Notes under the pieces: model-generated
What the model was told of the DNA's origin: nothing
The model's input: the letters and a program-made list of their open reading frames with translations, nothing else
Database searches by the model: none
Shown here: in pieces, positions 7,201 through 15,611 of the stretch
Layout of the letters: every line of letters starts with the position of its first letter
Numbering within the stretch: position 1 is the first letter of the stretch
NCBI GenBank assembly: GCA_026770585.1
Contig: MU646398.1
Coordinates: forward strand, 457,057-482,697
Direction: 5' to 3'
Length of the DNA stretch: 25,641 bases
Origin: Baffinella frigidus
Taxonomy: Eukaryota > Cryptophyceae > Cryptomonadales > Baffinellaceae
Position numbers and translations under genes: made by a program

Positions 7201-8400
7201 CTCTATGGTTTAGGGTGTATATCTATCAAACCCATGCTACGCCACTCGTACGTAATCTCTCGTTCATTTACCTTCTCTAACCGCAGGTCAACGCCAGGTC
7301 TTAGGTTTAGGGATTCGGTGTAGGGTTTGGTATACGGGTTATAGTTAGGGGCTACGGGCTTGGGACTTGGGGTTTCGCGTGTAGAACAGGGCACAGGCTA
7401 ATTAACCTGTCGACGCGCTGCATACCTAGGGGTTCGGGGTTTAGGGGCTAGGGCCTAGGGGGGATAGGGGCTAGGTTCGAGGGGGTAGGGTTTAGGGTTT
7501 TGTGCACAGACTAATGAACCTGACACACGCGCTGCACGCCTAGGGGTTAGTGGTGAGTGGTTAGAGGGTGGGGTTTAGGGTTTAGGGTATAGGGATTAGG
7601 GGCTGGGGTAAGGGTTTAGGGTTTAGGGTTTAGGGCACTTACTAATTTACCTCACGGGCCGCTGCACACCTAGGGGTTTGGAGTTAGAGGTTAGAGGTTA
7701 GGGGCTAGGGGCTAGGGGCTAGGGGCTAGGGGCTATAGGGGCTAGGGGCTATAGGGGCTAGGATTCAAGGTTTCGGGTTCAAGGTTTAGGGCTCAGGACT
7801 AGGGGCTAGGGGCTAGGGGCTATGGTTCAAGTAATTAGGGTTCACGTAATTAGGGTTGAGGGCTTAGGTCACATACAAATTTACCTGACCCTAAAGTTAG
7901 TGGTTAGGGTTGAAGGGTTAGGTTTTAGGTTTTAGGGGTTAGGGCACACACTAATTTACCTGACGCCTCGCTGCACACCTAGGGGCTCGGGTTTAGGGTA
8001 TATAGTATAGGGTTTAGGGTTTAGGGCTACGGGCTAGGGTTAAAGGGTTGAAGGATTTGGGGTCTAGGGCACACTAGGGCAGAGACTAATTTACCTGACC
8101 CTACAGTTGGAGGTTCGTGGTTAGGATTAAGGGTTTACGAGATGAAGGGTTTAAGGGTTTAAGGGTTTAAGGATTTAAGGGTTTAGGGTTTAGGGTTTAC
8201 GGGCTAGGGTTTACGGGCTAGGGGCTAGGGGCTAGGGTTTAGGGCACAAGACTTATTTACCTGACCCTAAAGTAAGTGATTAATGGTAAGTAAGTGATTA
8301 ATGGTTAGGAGTAAGGGTTTCAGTGTTTTAAGGTTTAAGGGCTAGGGGCCAGGGTTTAGGGGCTAGATAGGGGCTAGGGGCTAGGGCACAGACTAAGTTA
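7200..8400. repeat. TTTAGGG-like higher-order array, left copy
   Basis: Degenerate TTTAGGG and GGGGCTAGGGGCTA repeats are interrupted about every 100-150 bp by a conserved spacer, GGCACAGACTAATTTACCTG, often followed by CGCTGCACACCTAGGGGTT. Spacers start near 7389, 7503, 7633, 7868, 7942, 8080, 8243 and 8385. Confidence 0.85.
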
Positions 8401-8402
8401 TC

Positions 8403-8443
8403 GGGATGTCAGTTTGATTAGATTTATAATTAAACTGACACCA
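8403..8443. repeat. Short hairpin element, left copy
   Basis: ATGTCAGTTTGATT and AATTAAACTGACA flank an 8-base loop. It interrupts the conserved array spacer and recurs at 24108-24147. Confidence 0.6.
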
Positions 8444-8700
8444 CGCTACACACCTACACCTTGAGCACCCCTATCACCTGCCTGCCTGCCTGCCCACCGC
8501 TCGTCCCTGCGCCCCCACGCTCGAGTGTCAGCCACTTTGAAACCCTACACCACACGAGCACAAGCAGATCACACTCTTTTACAATCTTCATTAATCCAGT
8601 AAAAAAGGGGGAAATAGTCCTCAGTCCTTCACGCCTGCAATCTCACGCAAACCCCCTAACAGCAACGAAGAGTGTGAGCGGTTTGACCCTTGAGGGTTGA
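8444..8700. other. Duplicated stretch with CCTG repeats, no gene seen
   Basis: It shares CACCCCTATCACCTGCC and the following CTGCC run with 24171-24200, but diverges strongly from about 8565 on. Confidence 0.4.
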
Positions 8701-8712
8701 GGAGGGGCGCAC

Positions 8713-8780
8713 CTGGAATCTCGCGCGTGTCGTCGTGGTTTGACGCTTGCTCAGTGACGCCTCGATCACGTCCGTCCGAC
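8713..8780 (-). other. Exon-like island T, left copy
   Basis: These 68 bp lie between a GCCCAG-like acceptor (CTGGGCAG) and a CCAG-GT donor. They are identical to 24334-24401. Identity stops right after the GT on the donor side (GTGCGC here, GTTGCC there). One frame reads RTDVIEASLSKRQTTTTRAR. No family was recognised. Confidence 0.4.
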
Positions 8781-8799
8781 CTGCCCAGTCAACACCTGT

Positions 8800-8992
8800 A
8801 CTCAACGGATTGTGGGTTTAGGGGTTAAGGCCTTGAGATGTCAGGTTCAGGGTTCAGGGCGCATTCAGGGCACATGGCTCAGGGTTCAGGGGTCAGGGGT
8901 TAGTATGGTGTATGGTTTATTGTGTATGGTTTATGGTTTATTGTTTAGGGATGGAAGGGTTCGGTGTTCAGGGTTTCGGGAATCGACAAGAC
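8800..8992. repeat. Degenerate GGTTCAGGG/TTTATGG array
   Basis: G-rich telomere-like variants lie between islands T and W; the right copy is at 24430-24590. Confidence 0.7.
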
Positions 8993-9059
8993 CTGCTTCG
9001 CGGAGTCGTCGTTGCGGCGGTCTTGCTCGAAGTCGCGCGTCGCCTTGACGTCCCACCAC
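8993..9059 (-). other. Exon-like island W, left copy
   Basis: These 67 bp lie between a CTGACAGACAG acceptor and a GCAG-GT donor, with one difference from 24610-24676. The match ends at the donor GT (GTCTTG here, GTTTAG there). One frame reads WWDVKATRDFEQDRRNDDSA, but it does not stay open when joined directly to island T. It could be a coding exon with a missing neighbour or an exon of a non-coding RNA. Confidence 0.4.
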
Positions 9060-9119
9060 CTGTCTGTCAGCCCCTGTCCTCCAACACCTGCCCTCCCTAC
9101 AAATCAAAGAGTGGAAGAG

Positions 9120-10735
9120 GAGAAACATGGGAATCGAAAGAGGTTAGTCGGAGGAACACGAGCCTCCGCCAGTGCAAAACTGTACGGATTAGGATTCGGG
9201 GTTTAAGGTTCAGGGGTTATGATCATTCGGATAAATACGGGCCTCCACAGGTGCAAAACAGTAGAAAAACAGTAGAGAGGTTAGGGTTCAGAGTATATGG
9301 GTTAGGGTTAGTCGGAGAAACACGGGCCTCCGCCAGTTCAAAAGGAGAAACACGAGCCTCCTCAACAGCGGGAGAGGCTAGAGGCTAACGTTCAGGTTAA
9401 ATTGGATAAACACGGGCCTCCTGAACAACTGTTTAGTCGGAGAAACAAGAACCTCTGTAAAAATTCCGTACGCAGTCTCTGCAAATCCAGTACAAAACAG
9501 TCTCCGCAAGTGCAAAGAAGGACACGACGGGACTCTTCAAGTGGTTAGTCGGAGGAACACGAGCCTCCGCTGTCGACAAGCTTCGTCACCTCTTCAGGTG
9601 CAAAGGAGAAACACGGGCCTCCTCAATTTGTAGGATTTGTTTTTTTGGGGGGGGCGTAGGGACAGCGGCGAAACACGAATATCCGCAAGTGGTTAGTCGG
9701 AGAAACACGAGCCTCCGCAACTGTCAATTCTCGAAAAGCCTCGCAAAAGAAAAAGGGGCGTCCAGAACTATGGTTGGTCAAAGGAAGAACTGCGGTTAGT
9801 CGGAGGAACACGAGCCTCCGCAAACAATCCTGATGCCGTCTCTGCAAATCCAGTACAAAACAGTCGCTGCAAGGCAAAGAAGGGACACGAGAGTCTGCAA
9901 GTGGTTAGTCGGAGGAACACGAGCCTCCGCAACTGTCGACAAGCCTCGTCACCTCTTCAGGTGCAAAGGAGAAACACGGGCCTCCTCAATTTGTAGGATT
10001 TGTTTTTTTGGGGGGGTAGGGACAGCGGCGAAACACGAACATCCTCAAGTGGTTAGTCGGAGAAACACGAGCCTCCGCAACAGTCAATTCTCGAAAAGCC
10101 TCGCAAAAGAAAACAGGAGCATCCAGAACTATGGTTAGTCGGAGGAAGAACTGTGGTTAGTCAGAGGAACACGAGCCTCCGCAACTGTCGACAAGCTTCG
10201 TCACCTCTTCAGGTGCAAAGGAGAAACACGGGCCTCCTGAATTCGTAGGATTTGTTTTTTGGGGGGAAGGGGGTAGGGAAAGCGGCGAAACACGAACACC
10301 CGCAAGTGGTTAGTCGGAGAAACACGAGCCTCCGCAACTGTCAATTCTCGAAAAGCCTTCCAAAAGAAAACAGGAGCATCCAGAACTATGGTTAGTCGGA
10401 GGAAGAACTGCGGTTAGTCGGAGGAACACGAGCCTCCGCAAACAATCCTTATGCAGTCTCTGCAAATCCAGTACAAAACAGTCGCTGCAAGGCAAAGAAG
10501 GGACACGAGAGTCTGCAAGTGGTTAGTCGGAGGAACACGAGCCTCCGCAACTGTCGACAAGCCTCTTCAGGTGCAAAGGAGAAACACGGGCCTCCTTAAT
10601 TCGTAGGAATTAGGGTGAAGGGGGTAGGGACAGTTGGAGAAACACGGACTTCCACAAATGGTTAGTCGGAGAAACACGAGCCTCCGCAACAGTTCAAAGG
10701 AGAAACACGGGCCTCCTCAAGTCCAAACGAGGGTT
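9120..10735. repeat. AACACG hairpin satellite, left copy
   Basis: About 28 short hairpins share an AACACG loop with GGAG/CTCC-type stems, for example CGGAGGAACACGAGCCTCCG and GGAGAAACACGGGCCTCC, many led by GGTTAGT. They are organised into higher-order units starting at 9542, 9902, 10155 and 10519 (about 360, 253 and 364 bp). Short ORFs through it are by-products of the repeat. Confidence 0.85.
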
Positions 10736-10870
10736 TAGGGTGTATGGTTTCGGGTGCATGCTTCAGGGTTTAGGGTGTGGGATGCATGGTGTATGGTGCA
10801 GGGTGTAGGGTACAGGGTGTATTGTTTCGGGATTCGGGTGTAGGGTTTAGGTTCAGGTTTCAGGGTTGAG
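10735..10870. repeat. GGGTGTA/GGGTTTA array
   Basis: Irregular G-rich telomere-like units follow the hairpin satellite. Confidence 0.7.
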
Positions 10871-10891
10871 GGTCTATGGAGTCGACAAGAC

Positions 10892-10960
10892 CTGCACCGC
10901 GGAGTCGATCTCGCGTCGCGTCGGCTGTGAAGATCTTGCTCGAACGGTCTTGACGTTGTC
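10892..10960 (-). other. Diverged relative of island W
   Basis: It shares the TCCGCGGTGCAG-GTCTTGTCGA edge pattern with island W, including the donor and downstream TCGACTCC, but the body is mostly different. Confidence 0.3.
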
Positions 10961-11006
10961 GATGGAGCATGCGCGGCCGAAGCGACGTCCAAGACACCTA
11001 CTCCAT

Positions 11007-11225
11007 GTACACCCTACAGGACCACCCTACACCCTACCGGACCACCCTACACCCTACCGGACCACCCTACACCCTATCGGACCACCTTACACCCTGTCGG
11101 ACCACCCCACACCCTGTCGGACCAACCTACACCCTCACCCTATCGGACCACCATACACCCTACAGGACCATCCTACACCCCTACTCCCTATCGGACCACC
11201 CCACCCCCTACACCCTACAGGACCT
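11007..11225. repeat. Minisatellite, about 19-bp unit
   Basis: About eleven units of the form CCCTACCGGACCACCCTACA occur with CAGG, TCGG and GTCGG variants. It combines a CCCTACA telomere-like unit with a constant GGACCA. Confidence 0.85.
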
Positions 11226-11371
11226 CTAGTTAGTGCAACACATAATAAACTCCCCACGGACAATCAGGCAACAACCACTGTACACGGCTAGTGATGTTGC
11301 TTGTCGCACACGGTGTGACAGCAACAGCACTAGCCTTCTAAGCTTCTTGCACTTTCGGCTAACTTTCGGCA

Positions 11372-11926
11372 NNNNNNNNNNNNNNNNNNNNNNNNNNNNN
11401 NNNNNNNNNNNNNNNNNNNNNNNNNNNNNNNNNNNNNNNNNNNNNNNNNNNNNNNNNNNNNNNNNNNNNNNNNNNNNNNNNNNNNNNNNNNNNNNNNNNN
11501 NNNNNNNNNNNNNNNNNNNNNNNNNNNNNNNNNNNNNNNNNNNNNNNNNNNNNNNNNNNNNNNNNNNNNNNNNNNNNNNNNNNNNNNNNNNNNNNNNNNN
11601 NNNNNNNNNNNNNNNNNNNNNNNNNNNNNNNNNNNNNNNNNNNNNNNNNNNNNNNNNNNNNNNNNNNNNNNNNNNNNNNNNNNNNNNNNNNNNNNNNNNN
11701 NNNNNNNNNNNNNNNNNNNNNNNNNNNNNNNNNNNNNNNNNNNNNNNNNNNNNNNNNNNNNNNNNNNNNNNNNNNNNNNNNNNNNNNNNNNNNNNNNNNN
11801 NNNNNNNNNNNNNNNNNNNNNNNNNNNNNNNNNNNNNNNNNNNNNNNNNNNNNNNNNNNNNNNNNNNNNNNNNNNNNNNNNNNNNNNNNNNNNNNNNNNN
11901 NNNNNNNNNNNNNNNNNNNNNNNNNN
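11372..11926. other. Assembly gap (N)
   Basis: 555 unknown bases. ORFs spanning it are meaningless. Confidence 0.99.
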
Positions 11927-11955
11927 GGGGGGGGGGGGGGGGGGGGGGGGGGGGG
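11927..11955. repeat. Homopolymer of 29 G at gap edge
   Basis: An uninterrupted G run abuts the gap. It is either a real simple repeat that blocked assembly or a sequencing artefact. Confidence 0.9.
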
Positions 11956-12137
11956 CGCACGCAAAGCTATCATCGAGGCTAGAAAACGGTAGCAGTCGCA
12001 ATGCATCACACTCCTAAACTAGCATGCTGGAGTCGGGGCTAGAGTACTGTAAACAGTCTCTACGCGGATACGTCTACGGCTCTTGTTTATTTATGTTACA
12101 CTGCGCAAACCACGACTACTCCCACAGAGGAAACGAT

Positions 12138-12488
12138 TCGGTCCAAAGCTTGGGCAACAACGCACCAACTTCTCGATATCGAACCTCTGGCTGAGAGAGC
12201 GTCGCAGCCAGGCACATCTCACTCCTTCCACATCCAGGCGTAACTCACTAATCCCAAACACCAACAAACGCACACGTCCACAGCAGCAACCCCTCTCAAC
12301 GTCGAAGCACACCCACTCGTCTACTATTCGGTCCAAATCTTCGGCAACCAGGCACCAACTTCTCGACCTCAAACCTCTGCGTGGCTGCGAGAGCGTCGCA
12401 GCCAGACGCAACTCACTAATGCCCCCACACAAATCCCACCAGACACACGCCCACAGCAGCAAGCCCTCTCAACGTCGAAGCACACCTA
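12138..12488. repeat. Tandem duplication of about 190 bp
   Basis: TTCGGTCCAAA through CAACGTCGAAGCACACC occurs at 12138-12315 and 12329-12487. The second copy holds a perfect 9-bp stem hairpin (12382-12404, TGGCTGCGA / TCGCAGCCA, loop GAGCG). Confidence 0.75.
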
Positions 12489-12501
12489 CGCATCTGACAC
12501 C

Positions 12502-12567
12502 CGCCTGGCTGCCGCGCCGTGCAGTCAGGCTACGACTCTCCTGGCTGCCGCGCCGTGCAGTCAGGCA
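12502..12567. repeat. Two hairpin units CTGGCTGCCGCGCCGTGCAG
   Basis: The 28-bp motif occurs twice with a short spacer. CCTGGCTGC pairs with GCAGTCAGG with one G-T pair. Confidence 0.6.
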
Positions 12568-12619
12568 ACCGAAAAGGGGGAGAAACGGCCTGTGACCACC
12601 CAGCGTCGAAAGTACGAAG

Positions 12620-12880
12620 TCGCGCGCCCCCCCCCGTCCCCCCCACCGGAGGCGCCGCCACAGATTAGCACATGTCAAGCGGAACGCGGGCATGCGCAAG
12701 GCAAGAGGAGCGCACGGGCACGTGGGGCGGCGGGGGGGGCGATCACCGATGACGGCGCCCCCGACAAAGTGAGCCCTTGATCGAAGTCGTCGTTGCGCCG
12801 GCTGTGGAAGTGTCGCGATGCTGCGCTCCGCCCCCCCCCGTCCCCCCCACCGGAGGCGCCGCCACAGATTAGCACATGCG
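12620..12880. repeat. Direct repeat CCGGAGGCGCCGCCACAGAT
   Basis: A segment of about 50 bp with a C-rich lead and ATTAGCACATG end occurs at 12622-12674 and 12828-12878. The long minus ORF over this area (12469-13230) repeats ANLWRRLRWGGRGGA because of it and is not supported as a gene. Confidence 0.7.
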
Positions 12881-13195
12881 GGGCGCGCGCCGTGGCAACA
12901 AAGGTGCGGCAGACAACCAGGCGCATCACAAACAGGAGCAAAGAGGAGCAGCAAGGTCTTGACAGGAACAAGGACAGGATCCACGGGCCTGCGCAACACA
13001 AGGGCATCCGCCGCGAGCCTCACCAACACACATGCAGGGCATTTCAAGCCTCGGGGCGGGCGGGGCGGGCACCAGTGAGGGCGCCCCTTGTTCGTGTCGG
13101 ACATATCGTTTCGTTGCAGTGATTTCACTGAGCTCTCGAAATCGCCAGAAGGGCGCAAATTCGTAGACTGAAAATTACAAGTCGATTTTATCCCC

Positions 13196-13304
13196 CGTTC
13201 TGGTCTAATTTTAGGATAGGATGACCCCACCCCTCAACTTAGGACACCAAAGTCAACTATTTCAGGCTGTTTCATTCAAACCAAATCGAAATTTGACCAG
13301 AACG
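13196..13304. mobile_element. MITE-like inverted repeat, 16-bp arms
   Basis: CGTTCTGGTCTAATTT pairs with AAATTTGACCAGAACG with one mismatch, around an AT-richer 77-bp interior. There is no ORF and no second copy in the window. Confidence 0.5.
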
Positions 13305-14300
13305 TTATTGTTTTTTTATCAACGACGTCGCCCGGTAGCCCAGCCCCCTTCGCCAGGGACGGGCCCCCCACCAGGGGGGGCACGCAACCGTCTCCAGTCT
13401 CCCAGTGGATGTGAACCTCTTGTCGCAGCTCACCGCAATATGGCGGGCTGGGGTTGTACCCGGGGATTTCGGTCCCTTGCAAGACAGAGGCTGACGCGGG
13501 CGGGTGCTTCACCCCTAGGGTGGAACGCGGCTTCCCGACGCGTGGAATTCCCGTTAGACCCTTGGTACCTCCCCCCAGGCACTCGTCTCCTCCGTGGTTT
13601 GGAGGGCACCTCGACCCGATTGCTTGGTCGGGGCGCAGCAGATGGGTGTAACCCGCGAGGGCTGGGGCGGAACCGGACGGCGCCCGGGCATGGTAACAAT
13701 CCGAGGGTTAGGGAGGGCACGCGACCGACAGTCTGCTTCCTGAGTGCCAGCGAGGCGTGGGGTGACCAGGGTGGTGCGCCCTCCTACGTCAGACTGGCAT
13801 GCTCGAGGGTTGCAGACCGAGGCACAGAGCACGCATGGGAGCCGGTCCAGCCACCACTGGGCCCAACGAACGTGCCCCGCCCCCGTGAGAACGGTCTTTT
13901 GGTTAACCCTACGCCCCCGGGGTGAGCCGAGAGGGATGTGCTTGGACTAGGACCACCAGGTGCATCTTTGGGACAGTAGGAGTGTTGATTCTCCCTAGCG
14001 CAGAATGGTCGTTCTGCAGAGGTATGGACCCCAAGGGTCCGGCAGGCGTTGAGACCGAACGCATGTACCGATTCAATAAACATCCGAAGCGGGAATGGAT
14101 CGTGCGCCGACGGCGTGCCACCCGCGTCCCACGCAGGGACACTTCCCTTCCCGGCCCAAAACAGAATTGCTAGCTTGCTGCGCCCCTGCGAAGAGCCGCG
14201 TGCTGCTGCGGCCTGATGAACGCGACTGCACGATGAATGCTGCTGCGTGTTGCCCGCGTTCGCGAATCTCCGATGCGGGAGCGCTCTGCCCTGCCCACCC
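13305..14300. other. GC-rich stretch with overlapping ORFs, nothing recognised
   Basis: A plus frame is open for 234 codons (13221-13925), but competing frames on the minus strand are similarly open. It overlaps the inverted repeat at 13196-13304, and no motif, splice pattern or domain stands out. It may be part of a retroelement or an untranslated region. Confidence 0.25.
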
Positions 14301-14334
14301 CCTTCTCACCACACGCCCAATCTCCACCTTGACA

Positions 14335-14399
14335 GGCACTCGCGGCATCCTCCTCAACACGATCAAGACCCACGGAGACTTCATGCTCCCGCCATATCA
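14335..14399 (+). other. Possible exon start
   Basis: After a CACCTTGACAG acceptor-like site one frame reads GTRGILLNTIKTHGDFMLPP with GC-ending codons. No donor or family was identified. Confidence 0.2.
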
Positions 14400-14613
14400 A
14401 ATTCAAATCAAACACAAATCAAACTCAACTCAAAGCTTTCGAGCAACTCCACAGCACTTCACACCGACTTCACTCCTAACGTGCAAGAGCCGACCAGCTC
14501 GTTGCACTTGCAGAATCAAACAAAGCCTTGCGTGGCCCGCTAGGATCTGAACCGCGTCGCTGCAAGACCGGAGGAGGGGGGAGGGGGGGGTGGTGAAGAC
14601 GCTGTGATGTGGC

Positions 14614-15109
14614 CTACGCGGCCACGCGCGCCACCCCCACTGTGGGGCCCCTCACGGGCCCCTCAGCGTTGGTCGCCAAGGTGCCGCCCTGATGCGGAGC
14701 GCGGGTCTCGCTCAGGTTGCCCTCGGGAGGATGAGGAGCCTTTGGCCTCATGCGAGGCCTAGGCGTCACTTGCGGAGCCCCTCCACTGGCCCAAAAGAGG
14801 AGTGTGGGGGTAGCTGCCGAAGTGATAGTAGAGGGGTCCCACGAGTTATGCGCTCCCAAGGGGTTGCTCGTGGGACATGGAGGAGGGGGGGGCAGACAGG
14901 AGATGGGCTGTACACACAACCTGTCTTGTTCTGTTCCTTCTGATCACGACGACTTCGATGAGACGAAGGGGGTTTGCCAAGTAAGGGTCGTTCGGAAATG
15001 CCTGGGCGAAACCTGCTATAGCTCCAGGACCAGCCCCCGCGGCCGTGCTCACCATGCCGTTTCGGTCCACCAGGACGTGGGAACGTGTGTGCTGATGTAC
15101 GACGTTCAT
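14614..15109 (-). other. Possible fragments of a minus-strand gene
   Basis: One frame (15109-14846) contains HVLVDRNGM next to a GTGAGC donor-like site, and AFPNDPYLANPLRLIEVVVI after TTTCGCCCAG. A second frame (14919-14614) ends in GTLATNAEGPVRGPTVGVAR and a TAG with GC-rich codons. No phase-consistent splice joins the two. The product is unknown. Confidence 0.25.
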
Positions 15110-15212
15110 TATAGCTCCATAAGCTCCATAAACGATTCAACTAAATCGCGTGGCTGGACGCACTTCCGCGCGCTTCGGAAAGATGGAAGGGAGGAGGACG
15201 CAAGGGAGGAGG

Positions 15213-15611
15213 ATGCACATAAGAAGTCCACGCCCCGCGCTGGTGCTGGCTGGTTGCCTCTTTGCGGCGTGCGTCTGCCCCGCGAGGGGGATGCTTGGCC
15301 GCATCCCGAACCTGCACCGGGGCGGCGGGCGGGGCAGAGGGGGCGCTTCCAAGGCTTCGCTGCAACAGCCGGTCGCCACACTGCTCGAAGAAACGCCTCC
15401 CCGCACCGTCGTGCAATCTGCGGGTCCGCCGCAGCCTGGCCGCCCGGATGGGGGAGATGTGAAGCGGCCGGCTCGCCGAGGTGGTGGCGGCCGGGGCCGC
15501 GGAGGTGCTGCTAGTTTTGCGGGGTCTCCAGGTGTTGTTGGAAGCGACAGGGAGAATCTACGCAATCGTCCCCGCCGCGCCCTCGCCGATGCGGATCCAG
15601 GTCCACCCTAA
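15213..15611 (+). CDS. Putative secreted or organelle-targeted RGG protein, possibly a first exon
   Basis: From the ATG at 15213 the product begins MHIRSPRPALVLAGCLFAAC, then VCPARG. This is a basic start, a hydrophobic core and a small-residue cleavage site, as in a signal peptide. The rest is Arg/Gly-rich, with GGGRGRGG twice (near residues 38 and 90) and no known fold. RGG segments often bind RNA, but none of the rest supports a function. In algae with complex plastids a signal peptide can begin a plastid-targeting leader; that is only a possibility here. Upstream in-frame ATGs at 15150 and 15183 would put charged residues before the hydrophobic core and weaken it. The frame stops at a TAA made by the CCCTAAA array, or exits at a CCAG-GTCCAC donor at 15600. 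Minus-strand ORFs overlap. Confidence 0.4.
   Translation: MHIRSPRPALVLAGCLFAACVCPARGMLGRIPNLHRGGGRGRGGASKASLQQPVATLLEETPPRTVVQSAGPPQPGRPDGGDVKRPARRGGGGRGRGGAASFAGSPGVVGSDRENLRNRPRRALADADPGPP

Noticed and set aside
9120-10735. CRISPR-like array
   Set aside because: The spacers between hairpins are themselves repeated and the organism is eukaryotic; it is a satellite.
10866-11291. ORFs with repeated GPPYTLSDHPTPCR
   Set aside because: They are a translation of the 19-bp minisatellite.
11226-12009. Four ORFs of 216-249 codons across the gap
   Set aside because: They consist mainly of N positions and poly-G translated as Gly or Pro.
12469-13230. 253-codon minus ORF with repeated ANLWRRLRWGGRGGA
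   Set aside because: The protein repeat follows directly from a noncoding-looking direct DNA repeat; there is no known domain and competing open frames exist.
14750-15514. 254-codon plus ORF
   Set aside because: It overlaps the better supported RGG ORF in another frame and shows no motif; high GC explains its length.
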